Source: RUG11894 sp964344335
Lineage (GTDB): Bacteria > Bacillota > Clostridia > Peptostreptococcales > Anaerovoracaceae
Direction: 5' to 3'
DNA length: 28,819 nt
Assembly: GCA_964344335.1 (NCBI GenBank)
Contig: CAYFMW010000022.1
Coordinates: 1-28,819 of the forward strand
Part shown: positions 22,068 to 28,819 of the stretch, piece after piece
Numbering within the stretch: position 1 is the stretch's first letter
Layout of the letters: each line of letters begins with the position of its first letter
Notes under the pieces: model-generated
Database searches by the model: none
Told to the model about the DNA's origin: nothing
The model's input: the letters and a program-made list of their open reading frames with translations, nothing else
Position numbers and translations under genes: made by a program

Positions 22068-22905
22068 CGGCAAGGGCGGCACCGGCAAGACGACGATAGC
22101 CAGTGCGTTTATAAAGCTCGCCGAGGCCCGGGCCTACGCGGACTGCGATGTGGACGCGCCCAACCTGCATCTGATAAGCGGCTGGAACAGCGAACCCGCA
22201 AGGTCCGACTTTTACGGCCTTCCCGTGGCGGAGCTGAACCCTGACTTGTGCATTCAGTGCGACAGCTGCAGGCAGCACTGCCGCTTCGGCGCCATATCGT
22301 TTGACGAAGAATACAAGGTGAACGCTTACGCCTGCGAAGGTTGCGGGGTCTGCGAATATGTCTGCCCGGCGGGGGCGATAAAGATGGTTCCCGCAGTATC
22401 CGGAGAGCTGATGCTGTATTCCAGCGCGGACGAGGTGTTTTCGACGGCGCAGCTGCGCATGGGCAGCGGCACATCCGGGCTTTTGGTCACCGAGGTCAAA
22501 AATAGGATGAAGTCGGCGGCACCCGATGCGGAGCTTGCTATAATAGACGGCTCTCCCGGAATAGGCTGCCCCGTAATAGCTTCTATCAGCGGCGTGGATA
22601 TGGTTCTGGTCGTCGCCGAACCCTCGATATCCGGAATAAGCGATATGGAGCGCATAATCGATACGGCTGCAAAATTCGGTACGAAGACGGCAGTGTGCGT
22701 CAATAAATTCGACACTAATTTAGAAAACACGAAGAGGATAGAAGATTTCTGCACGAAGCAAGGTCTGCCCTTTGTCGGGACTATACCTTTCGATTCCGAT
22801 GCGGTTAAGGCTATAAACAACGGCCTTACCATAGTAGACATGGACTGCGCATCGGGAAGGGCCGTCAGAAAAATCTATTCCGCGGTGATGAATATTCTTA
22901 GGTAA
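22045..22905 (+). CDS. MinD/Mrp-type P-loop ATPase with 2x[4Fe-4S] ferredoxin insert, second
   Basis: It has the same architecture as its neighbour: LSGKGGTGKTTIASAF, DCDVDAPNLHL, a ferredoxin insert with CIQCDSCRQHC and CEGCGVCEYVC, IIDGSPGIGCPV as Walker B, and AEPSISGISDMERI. The product is 286 residues. The pair looks like an old tandem duplication, since motifs match in order but the sequences differ widely. AAAGGAGGTG lies before the ATG inside the previous gene. Likely partner of the first ATPase; energy-dependent transfer of an Fe-S or metal cofactor is an inference from the family, not shown by sequence. Confidence 0.88.
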   Translation: MKQLLILSGKGGTGKTTIASAFIKLAEARAYADCDVDAPNLHLISGWNSEPARSDFYGLPVAELNPDLCIQCDSCRQHCRFGAISFDEEYKVNAYACEGCGVCEYVCPAGAIKMVPAVSGELMLYSSADEVFSTAQLRMGSGTSGLLVTEVKNRMKSAAPDAELAIIDGSPGIGCPVIASISGVDMVLVVAEPSISGISDMERIIDTAAKFGTKTAVCVNKFDTNLENTKRIEDFCTKQGLPFVGTIPFDSDAVKAINNGLTIVDMDCASGRAVRKIYSAVMNILR

Positions 22906-22933
22906 ATATTGAATAAAACGGAGGAGTACAAAA

Positions 22934-23293
22934 ATGATGAAAATAGCTGTTGCAAGTGATAAAGGAAAGGTAGCCGGACACTTCGGCCACTGCGAAGCCT
23001 TTATGATTTACGATGTCGAGGACAATAAGATTGTAAATAGCGAAAAAGTCGCCAATCCCGGACACAGGCCCGGCTTTTTACCCAACTTTTTAGCCGATCG
23101 CGGAGTAAATGTAATTATAAGCGGCGGCATGGGCGGCGGCGCAGTAGCGATTTTCAACGAGAGGAATGTCGAAGTTGTTATAGGGACAGAGGGCGATTCC
23201 GATGCGGCGGTGGAGGCCTATCTTAACGGCTCTCTTGAATCGACCGGCTCCGTCTGTCATGAGCATCAGCATCACGACGAATGCGGTAATTAA
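22934..23293 (+). CDS. NifX-like protein, copy 2, with His/Cys tail
   Basis: The product is 119 residues. MMKIAVASDKGKVAGHFGHCEAF, then FLADRGVNVIISGGMGGGAVAIF is the standard NifX-like fold, with the conserved His in HFGHC. It ends with CHEHQHHDECGN, a probable metal-binding tail absent from copy 1. GGAGGAG precedes the ATG. It is the last gene of the operon, followed after 38 bases by a terminator. The second paralogue may be a dedicated metal carrier or delivery protein in the same pathway. Confidence 0.87.
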   Translation: MMKIAVASDKGKVAGHFGHCEAFMIYDVEDNKIVNSEKVANPGHRPGFLPNFLADRGVNVIISGGMGGGAVAIFNERNVEVVIGTEGDSDAAVEAYLNGSLESTGSVCHEHQHHDECGN

Positions 23294-23331
23294 CGCAGCC
23301 GTAGAACATCTATTATAGGACAAGATTCTAT

Positions 23332-23364
23332 AGGCGGGCTTTTGAATTAGGGCCTGCCTTTTTT
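23332..23364 (+). terminator. Terminator of the NifX/Fe-S ATPase operon
   Basis: AGGCGGGC (23332-23339) pairs with GCCTGCCT (23352-23359, one G-T), followed by six T. It is 39 bases after the last stop. Confidence 0.85.
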
Positions 23365-23398
23365 GTATTGTCATTATTATAATTTCCTTCATCGTCTA

Positions 23399-23413
23399 TT
23401 GAACAGCGTTCAA
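23399..23413. promoter_or_regulatory. TetR-type operator upstream of the ABC operon
   Basis: TTGAAC-AGC-GTTCAA is a perfect palindrome with the same half-sites as the two at the tetR promoter. Its first half can also serve as a -35 (TTGAAC, 18 bases, GATAAA at 23423-23428). It lies 184 bases before the ABC operon start. Confidence 0.65.
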
Positions 23414-23497
23414 CATAACCCCGATAAATTGCTTAAATACAAACAAATCGGATTAAAAATTTGACCTGAATTTTACGCGGGTTTTAGGGGGACTTGA

Positions 23498-23526
23498 TAG
23501 ACAGTAATTGCAACGGTCAATATACT
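23498..23526 (+). promoter_or_regulatory. Probable promoter of the ABC operon
   Basis: TAGACA (23498-23503), 17 bases, TATACT (23521-23526). The start would be near 23533. A small palindrome, ATCAC-TAT-GTGAT (23557-23569), lies in the leader. The stretch 23294-23596 holds no gene. Confidence 0.5.
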
Positions 23527-23596
23527 GGATGAGGTGTGTGCTGATGCTAGCAGGCAATCACTATGTGATACATTTTTTACAAACAAGGAGGTAAAG

Positions 23597-24150
23597 ATGA
23601 AATCTTTAAGAAAACTATCTCTGGGGTTACTTTTAGTTGTGTTAGTGGTGTTTACCGCAGCCTGTGCCAAGTAGGGTGGCGAAGTTGTTACCTATAATAC
23701 CCCTCAAGACTGGGTAAACTGGGGTAGCGTACTGCAGGAATTTAACAAGAAAACTGGAATCAAGGCTCCCAACGATAATAAGAACAGCGGCCAGTCTCTG
23801 ACAGCTCTGATTTCCGAGAAGGACAACCCTCTGTGTGATATGGTTTATCTGGGAATCGCTTTTGGAAGCAAGGCTAAAGAGGCAGATGTTTTAGAACCCT
23901 ATAAGCATGCATATTTCAATAACATCGACCCTTCGCTCAAGGAGGAGTCCGGTCTTTATTCGGTGGTTCATTACGGATCGATCGCTATTTTGTCCAATAC
24001 CGAGGCCCTGGGCGATTTACCGGTTCCTCAGAGCTGGGAAGACTTACTGGATCCCAAGTATAAGGGTAAGATCGGTATGCTCGATCCCACCTCGGCAGCG
24101 GTAGGATACAGCTGCGTGGTTGCCGTAAATGAAGCCATGGGCGGATCCTT
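23597..24150 (+). pseudogene. ABC transporter substrate-binding lipoprotein, amber stop after signal peptide, C-terminus in gap
   Basis: AAGGAGG precedes an ATG opening a lipoprotein signal with lipobox TAAC (Cys23). Codon 26 is TAG (23672-23674), then the frame continues without break: GGEVVTYNTPQDW, DNPLCDMVYLGIAFG, VVHYGSIAILSNTEAL and PQSWEDLLDPKYKGKIGM. The last phrase is typical of iron, polyamine or phosphonate-type (class 2) binding proteins. About 160 more residues should follow but fall in the 100-N gap. Either the stop is a sequencing error or mutation, or the gene is dead. The ligand cannot be told from sequence; the operon context suggests a small organic or phosphorylated compound. 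Confidence 0.75.
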
Positions 24151-24250
24151 NNNNNNNNNNNNNNNNNNNNNNNNNNNNNNNNNNNNNNNNNNNNNNNNNN
24201 NNNNNNNNNNNNNNNNNNNNNNNNNNNNNNNNNNNNNNNNNNNNNNNNNN
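24151..24250. other. Scaffold gap (100 N)
   Basis: Exactly 100 N between the binding-protein gene and the first permease. The flanks share no overlap. The true length is unknown and must hold the C-terminal half of the binding protein, probably several hundred bases. Confidence 0.95.
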
Positions 24251-24272
24251 TTCGTATATAAAAGGAGACAAA

Positions 24273-25091
24273 ATGAATCGTTCAAAAGAAGAAATAATAA
24301 AATGGCTATGCGTTTTGCCGAGCGTATTTTTGTTTATCCTTTTCTTTTTCTACCCGATGGTAATTCTGTTATTGGACAGTTTTTCGGATGGAACTGTTGT
24401 CAGTTTAGAAAATTACATCCAGATTTTCACCAGAGAGCGATATTTAAAGGCCTTTTTTAACAGTATACTTCTGTCTCTGGCGGTAACCGCAGGCACTACC
24501 ATAATAGCGGGATTCATCAGTTTCTTCCTGGCAAGAAACGAATTCTGGGGCAAGAGAGCTCTTATGTCCTTTATTACATTTCCTGCGTCTCTTCCGGGCG
24601 TTGTGGTCGGCTTCATGATTATCATTTTGTTCGGAACGACGGGGATTGTCCCCATGTTTACAAGGGTGCTCTTCGGGGTAGAAATAGGAAAGATTGCCTA
24701 CAAAATTTCGGGAATCTTTATGGCCTATCTGTATTTCTCCATTCCAAAGACCATATTGATGATGTACGGGTCGTTGGTGGAATTCGACCGGCGTCTGGAA
24801 GAAGCTGCAAGGACATTGGGGGCTACGGAAAATCAAGCCATAATAAAAGTTTTTATCCCGACCCTTATGCCGGTCTTTGTGTCAGCTACTTCCATCACTT
24901 TCTCCACTTCCATGAGTGCTTTCGGAACAGCTTTCACCCTGGCCAACCAATTTGAAATTTTACCCATCCTGATGTACACGGAATATACCAATTATTTCGA
25001 CATCGGCTCCGCCAGCGCGCTGGCGATACTGATCGCCATAATCAGTCTGGGGTTAAACTCGCTGGCTCGCTTCGTTTTAGAAAAAGAATAG
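24273..25091 (+). CDS. ABC transporter permease, first subunit
   Basis: The product is 272 residues with about six membrane helices: a first helix after KWLCVLPSVFLFILFFFYP, then the MetI-like core, NSILLSLAVTAGTTIIAGF. The cytoplasmic EAA loop, which docks the ATPase, is LEEAARTLGATENQAIIKVFIPTLMP. It resembles the PotB/CysT/FbpB class of importers for polyamines, iron or phosphonates. AAAGGAG lies seven bases before the ATG; the open frame extending into the gap is not real. It appears intact, unlike its neighbours, and its stop is 10 bases before the second permease start. Confidence 0.85.
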   Translation: MNRSKEEIIKWLCVLPSVFLFILFFFYPMVILLLDSFSDGTVVSLENYIQIFTRERYLKAFFNSILLSLAVTAGTTIIAGFISFFLARNEFWGKRALMSFITFPASLPGVVVGFMIIILFGTTGIVPMFTRVLFGVEIGKIAYKISGIFMAYLYFSIPKTILMMYGSLVEFDRRLEEAARTLGATENQAIIKVFIPTLMPVFVSATSITFSTSMSAFGTAFTLANQFEILPILMYTEYTNYFDIGSASALAILIAIISLGLNSLARFVLEKE

Positions 25092-25101
25092 GGGGATGTT
25101 C

Positions 25102-25491
25102 ATGATCAGTAAAAAGAAAAAGTTTTCTCTAATGGAAATAATCGCACTCTTCCTCTTGATTGCGACAACCCTTTTTCTCGTGACCCCCCTCCTGTTCACC
25201 GTCGTAGGATCCTTTTCCAAGTACTGGGGCAAGAGCCTGTTCGGATCCGGCGCCACGGTGGAATGGTACAAATATGTATACGATTATTACGGCCACACCA
25301 TCGGCCTTGCTTTAGCCAGATCGTACTCCGTTATGAGACAGTCCGGCCTCCTCATACTGATAGGCCATGTCATCTTCACATTTCCGCTTATGTTCCGCTC
25401 CGTAAGTGCGGCGATAAGGTCTCAGAACCTAAAGTCCATCGACGAAGCGGCAAGGTCTCTGGGAGCAGGATTTATTCATCACTCGAGGTAA
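25102..25491 (+). pseudogene. ABC transporter permease, second subunit, internally deleted and truncated
   Basis: After a normal start (GGGGG site, ATG 25102; first helix in ALFLLIATTLFLVTPLLFTVV) the protein reads EWYKYVYDYYGHTIGLALARSYSV and then MRQSGLLILIGHVIFTFPL. From the WYK segment to the EAA motif (SIDEAARSLGAG) there are about 70 residues; permease 1 has about 140. So a central segment of roughly 60 residues is missing in frame. Directly after the EAA motif it reads FIHHSR and stops, where the remaining membrane helices should be. The next bases are already the ATPase. Not functional as written. Confidence 0.75.
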
Positions 25492-26452
25492 AAGAAGGAG
25501 AAATCCTTGTATTGTTAGGGCCTTCCGGTTGCGGGAAAAGCACGCTGCTTAGGATTATCGCGGGCCTTGAGACATCGACTTCGGGAGAGCTCTATTTCTA
25601 TGATCAGGAAATGACTAAGATCAATGTGGAGGATCGCGGAATCGGTTTTGTCTTCCAAAACTATGCGCTCTTTCCGACGATGACCGTGGCGGAAAATATC
25701 GCCTTCGGGATGAAGCTCAAGAAATTGCCGGAAGCGGAAGTAAATGAGCGTGTAAACGAACTGCTCGCCATGATGAACCTGGAAGCTCTAAAAGATAAAA
25801 AGCCTCGCTATCTTTCGGGCGGGCAGCAGCAGAGGGTCGCCATCGCCAGGGTTTTGGCCATAAAACCGAAAATCCTGCTCCTGGATGAACCCCTTACGGC
25901 CCTGGATGCACAGCTGAAGGAATATCTCCGCCTGGAATTGCACAGATTGCTTAGAGACTTCGGAATCACCAGCATCTATGTGACCCACGACCAGATGGAG
26001 GCCATGGCCATAGCCGACCGCATGGCAATAATGAATAAGGGCGTTATCGAACAGCTCGGAACGCCTCAGGAGATTTACCGCACTNNNNNNNNNNNNNNNN
26101 NNNNNNNNNNNNNNNNNNNNNNNNNNNNNNNNNNNNNNNNNNNNNNNNNNNNNNNNNNNNNNNNNNNNNNNNNNNNNNNNNNNNGGCCGATCTTTCCGGC
26201 TTGGAGAATGGTCAAAAAGTATCCGTTTTCCTGCGTCCCGAAGACCTCAAGCCTGCAGAAGACAGCTCCGCAGACAGCCTCAGATTCCCCATTAGGCTCG
26301 AACAGAAAATATTCATGGGAAGCTACTATTTGGCAAATGCCAAGCTGGAAGGCAGAGACTTCGTCTTTGAACTCCCGAACTATTCGGAGAAAATGCAGGG
26401 CGAGACCATTGAAATGGCTATAGAACCGGAAAAAATAATAGTACTTCCATAA
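25479..26452 (+). pseudogene. ABC transporter ATP-binding protein, N-terminus lost and interrupted by a gap
   Basis: The frame begins mid-domain at SLEVKEGEILVLL, with no start codon or the usual first 20-25 residues. Then GPSGCGKST (Walker A), FVFQNYALFPTMTVAENI (Q-loop), LSGGQQQRVAIARVL (signature), ILLLDEPLTALD (Walker B) and YVTHDQMEA (H-switch) are all intact. A 100-N gap (26085-26184) follows LGTPQEIYRT. The last part in another frame has the TOBE-type domain (VFLRPEDLKPAED) to the TAA at 26450-26452. It is a PotA/FbpC/UgpC-type ATPase. The missing front was lost together with the end of permease 2, in one deletion or misassembly. Confidence 0.8.
26085..26184. other. Scaffold gap (100 N) inside the ATPase gene
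   Basis: Exactly 100 N between the nucleotide-binding and TOBE parts. The reading frame differs on the two sides, as expected when the gap length is arbitrary. No shared flanks. Confidence 0.95.
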
Positions 26453-26467
26453 AAGGAGATGCAAATT

Positions 26468-27193
26468 ATGATTACATATTCTGAACTGATTTTACTTAAT
26501 AATGATGTTGTCCAAAATGTGGAGACCCTCCTAAATTTGTCGGATCGAAAGGCCGGCATAGAGCTCATGATGGACGGAAAGGCATGGGATTGCAATCTGA
26601 CGGCCCAAAGAGAAGTTTTAAGGGTGGCGGCCTACGATCTGCACAAGGAAGCCATAGATATCGCTGCGAAAATCGACGCTTCGTATGTGGTGGTTCACCC
26701 GGGATTTTTGGGTTCGCCCGCCTTCGATAGAGAAGAGGGCTGCGAGATGGCCTACGAACAGATGGCAAAGCTCGCTGCTTATGCAGATAATGCCGGTGTT
26801 AAGCTGGCCATGGAGAATGTCGGATATAAGGGGCAATCGATATACACCGAAGAGGAATTTCCCGCTTTTTTGGATAATTTGCCCGACAACACATATTTTT
26901 TAATCGATACGGGCCATGCCTTTTTAAACGGCTGGGATATTCCGGCTTTGATTCGCAAAACGAATAATCGCCTTATAGGCCTTCATCTGCACGACAATAA
27001 CGGACTGTCGGACGATCACTTGGCCATAGGCAAAGGGAAAATTCACTGGGGCCCTATTTTTGAAGCGATTAAAGAGTTATACGATCAGGGCATCGAACCG
27101 GAACTGGTGTTGGAATTCGCGCCCGGAACCGACTTAAAGGAATTGGAACGCTGCCATAGTATGATAACGGAAGACTACGGAATTCCCGATTAA
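26468..27193 (+). CDS. Sugar-phosphate isomerase/epimerase TIM barrel, missing one barrel segment
   Basis: This is a xylose-isomerase-like TIM barrel with YVVVHPGF, LAMENVGYKG (Glu), FLIDTGHAF (Asp, His), IGLHLHDNNG (His) and LVLEFAPG (Glu), so the metal ligands of the later strands are present. Between IELMMDG and AQREVLRVAAY only KAWDCNLT is found. The other TIM barrel here (15860) has about 50 residues with a whole strand (IHYSFHLDD) at that place. About 30 residues therefore seem deleted in frame, perhaps between two AWD-coding repeats. AAAGGAGA is nine bases before the ATG at 26468. It is the last gene of the ABC operon. Confidence 0.75.
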   Translation: MITYSELILLNNDVVQNVETLLNLSDRKAGIELMMDGKAWDCNLTAQREVLRVAAYDLHKEAIDIAAKIDASYVVVHPGFLGSPAFDREEGCEMAYEQMAKLAAYADNAGVKLAMENVGYKGQSIYTEEEFPAFLDNLPDNTYFLIDTGHAFLNGWDIPALIRKTNNRLIGLHLHDNNGLSDDHLAIGKGKIHWGPIFEAIKELYDQGIEPELVLEFAPGTDLKELERCHSMITEDYGIPD

Positions 27194-27348
27194 AATCCTT
27201 TCAGGTATTTAATCCCCAGTTCCATCATCCTGATAGCTGTGCTATTCACCTCGGCCAGAACATCGAGGATCCTGTTCAATTCCTCGATTTTTTGCTCGTG
27301 GAGATCCAGGGTATCTTCGTAATTTTTAATATGTGAATAATCTTTCAT
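27190..27348 (-). CDS. Small hypothetical protein (52 residues), predicted coiled coil
   Basis: A short minus-strand frame encodes a helix-forming, heptad-like protein (NYEDTLDLHEQKIEELNRIL, then STAIRMMELGIKYLKGF). It has no signal or membrane segment. It lies between the OYE gene and the convergent TIM-barrel gene and overlaps the latter's stop by four bases. The codon pattern looks protein-like, but the ribosome site (only AGG) is weak. It may be a real small gene or the end of a degraded one. I do not recognise it. Confidence 0.4.
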   Translation of the reverse strand: MKDYSHIKNYEDTLDLHEQKIEELNRILDVLAEVNSTAIRMMELGIKYLKGF

Positions 27349-27384
27349 TATGTAGCCTAAAAAGTTGGAGTTATATAATGCTCG

Positions 27385-28446
27385 TTATGAATGTTGCACG
27401 CATCTCTTGCCTGTTTTCTTCGGCAGCACAAAGCATTTGCTGCAGCTGAGACATCTCGACTCTTCCTGGCCCGCTATGAGTTTGCTGATCAAGTCGGGTT
27501 CACTGATGAAAGGTCTGCAGATGGAGACCATGTCTATGCCGCGTCCTAAAACTTCGTCCATATCCTTGAAGCTTCTGATTCCTCCGACCAGGATTGCGGG
27601 GATATCTACTTCCTTTCTGACGGCTGCAACTCTATCCAGATAATACTTCCGAAGTCCCTGTCTTCCGAGCGCGGTGAAATTGAATCCGCTGTACTCTATC
27701 GCTTCGACGCCCAGGTCCTTGCATTTCCGGGCGACATAAATCAGGTCGTCATAATATGCCTCGTCATTTTCTTCTATATTGGAGTTCACCTTTAAAAATA
27801 CAGGAAATTCTTCGCCCAATTCCTTTTTGATACTGGCGATTGCTCTCTCAGTTATTTTGAATCTGTTTTCTACGCTGCCGCCGTACTCATCCGTCCTCTT
27901 GTTGTACACCGGGTTGAGGAATTGCGAAAACAGATACTGATGAGCACCGTGAACCTGAACCCCGTCGTAGCCTGCCTTTTTGGCTCTGACGGCAGCATCG
28001 ATAAACTGCTGAATAATTACTTCTATCTCTTCAACAGTCAATGCTTTCGGAGTAGCATCCGAGGCCGGAAACGGAATGGGAACCGCTGACGGTGCCACGG
28101 GCGGGTTTCCGTCTAGCTCCATCGCTCCCGCGCCGGCGTGGCTGATCTGCATTATAATCTTCGCTCCGGCCTTATGAACCGCTTCCGCCTGTTTTTTATG
28201 TCCGTCGATGCATATGTCATCGCTGATTGAATTCTGGTCGAGCGAAACTTTGCCTGCGGGGGTCACATAGTTGTGGGCTGTTATAATAAGCCCGATATTG
28301 TTCGCCGCGAGGGTTTCGTGAATTTTAATCTGCTCCTCCGACACCGTTCCGTCGTGATTGCCGAAATAGTCCTGGGTCGCCGACCTCACAACCCTGTTCT
28401 TGAGCTCGATGTTCCTCAGTTTGACCGGTTCTAATGCTTTGTTCAT
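27385..28446 (-). CDS. NADH:flavin oxidoreductase, old yellow enzyme family with [4Fe-4S] site
   Basis: This is an FMN-binding TIM barrel. Family marks are KNRVVRSATQDYFG, IIMQISHAGAGA, the active-site VQVHGAHQYLFSQFLNP, NKRTDEYGGSVENRF, ILVGGIRS and the phosphate loop VSICRPFISEPD. The end has CLSCSKCF with a later Cys (KRCVQHS), the cluster site of 2,4-dienoyl-CoA reductase and trimethylamine dehydrogenase-like enzymes. The NAD/FAD domain that follows in those is absent (353 residues). It reduces activated C=C bonds; the substrate is unknown. The start at 28446 has GGGAGG seven bases upstream; a longer frame start overlaps that site. Confidence 0.88.
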   Translation of the reverse strand: MNKALEPVKLRNIELKNRVVRSATQDYFGNHDGTVSEEQIKIHETLAANNIGLIITAHNYVTPAGKVSLDQNSISDDICIDGHKKQAEAVHKAGAKIIMQISHAGAGAMELDGNPPVAPSAVPIPFPASDATPKALTVEEIEVIIQQFIDAAVRAKKAGYDGVQVHGAHQYLFSQFLNPVYNKRTDEYGGSVENRFKITERAIASIKKELGEEFPVFLKVNSNIEENDEAYYDDLIYVARKCKDLGVEAIEYSGFNFTALGRQGLRKYYLDRVAAVRKEVDIPAILVGGIRSFKDMDEVLGRGIDMVSICRPFISEPDLISKLIAGQEESRCLSCSKCFVLPKKTGKRCVQHS

Positions 28447-28665
28447 TGCTGCCTCCCTTAACATTTATTTTGAGTTGAAAGAGTATATAAGGTTTTTGTA
28501 TATCATTGCCTTTAAACTGTCTATGTGTACATTTTGCTTACATAGTATACCGCATTTTAAATCAGTCCGCGCGAGCTTTTAAAATAATAGAAGAGAGAAA
28601 TTGCTTAAAGGATGTTTTTTGGGTTTGTACGGCAAATCTCTTGTGCAAGGTGTTTTTGGAAAAAG

Positions 28666-28692
28666 AAAAAAGGCACCGCTCTTTGGAGCGGT
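28666..28692 (-). terminator. Terminator for a minus-strand transcript entering from the right
   Basis: ACCGCTC (28675-28681) and GAGCGGT (28686-28692) form a seven-base stem with loop TTTG. On the minus strand it is followed by GCC and six T. It would end a gene lying beyond the window. Confidence 0.6.
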
Positions 28693-28722
28693 CAGATAGG
28701 GATTTATAATTCCTGAAAAATT

Positions 28723-28757
28723 CGGCATAGTCGTTGATATTCGGCTATGCCGTTTTT
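28723..28757 (+). terminator. Hairpin with T-tract
   Basis: CGGCATAG (28723-28730) and CTATGCCG (28745-28752) form a perfect eight-base stem followed by five T. Five A precede it, so it could act in both directions. The transcript it ends on the plus strand is not evident. Confidence 0.6.
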
Positions 28758-28819
28758 CGTTTAGTTTGGCAAATCAATAGCGCCAATGCAGTTATAGAAA
28801 ATTTGAATCCGCTGGGTTC

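Larger units (their letters stand above)
28447..28819. other. Gene-free stretch at the window end
   Basis: No frame here has a start, ribosome site and recognisable product. It is AT-rich next to the OYE gene and contains the OYE promoter region plus the two hairpins listed separately. Confidence 0.6.

Noticed and set aside
20153..23293. Nitrogen-fixation cluster
   Set aside because: Only NifX-like and Mrp-like proteins are present; no nifHDK, nifE/N or full nifB. These families are common in anaerobes that do not fix nitrogen.
11563..23674. Stop-codon recoding of TAG
   Set aside because: TAG is the natural end of the HD protein, the FabG-like dehydrogenase and the oxoamine synthase in this window, so the standard code is in use; mutation or error is simpler.
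1..28819. CRISPR array, phage genes, insertion sequences
   Set aside because: No regularly spaced repeats, transposase, integrase or phage structural motifs were seen on either strand.

Overview
The window looks like part of an anaerobic, low-to-mid-GC Firmicute (class Clostridia), taken from a draft assembly. Sigma-A type promoters, strong GGAGG ribosome binding sites, B12 salvage genes, ferredoxin-type P-loop ATPases with NifX-like partners, and many short rho-independent hairpins all fit that group. A family-level placement would be a guess. Three runs of exactly 100 N are scaffold gaps. Several genes around them carry stops or internal deletions, so the assembly quality or the health of these genes needs care.

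Layout. 1-251 is an AT-rich fragment of a superfamily 1 helicase, followed by a minus-strand HD-domain phosphohydrolase. 1018-3358 is cobT-cobU-cobS, the lower-ligand and nucleotide-loop assembly steps of cobalamin, followed by a DUF3048 lipoprotein. A minus-strand short-chain dehydrogenase lies next to a racemase of the alanine racemase family whose active-site residues suggest serine specificity. Then come tadA, a secreted or membrane Ig-like protein with a polybasic tail, tRNA-Arg(CCU), and a cluster of palindromes. The minus-strand uracil permease gene has a strong promoter and a 220-base leader with an attenuator.

9.9-11.9 kb is a decayed, AT-rich patch. It holds an EAL-domain remnant, a solitary Phd/YefM-like antitoxin with its own operator, and a broken alpha/beta hydrolase. 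A TetR regulator gene sits upstream of the hydrolase. After a lipoprotein comes serC-serA-TIM barrel (phosphoserine route to serine). A minus-strand pair encodes an alpha-oxoamine synthase and a short-chain reductase, which could make an amino-alcohol lipid or a small signal. RtcB RNA ligase follows.

20.1-23.3 kb is one operon: DUF5320, DUF134 regulator, NifX-like protein, two MinD/Mrp-type ATPases with ferredoxin inserts, and a second NifX-like protein. It is probably an iron-sulfur or metal-cofactor handling system. 23.6-27.2 kb is a damaged ABC importer operon (lipoprotein, two permeases, ATPase) ending in a sugar-phosphate-isomerase-like TIM barrel. The window closes with an old-yellow-enzyme family oxidoreductase and a gene-free tail with two hairpins.

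The most interesting observations are these: a TetR-type palindrome present twice at the tetR promoter and once 10.8 kb away upstream of the ABC operon; the oxoamine synthase/reductase pair; the racemase with Asn in place of the specificity Tyr; an unassigned attenuator ahead of the uracil permease; and a recurring pattern of clean internal deletions in several genes.
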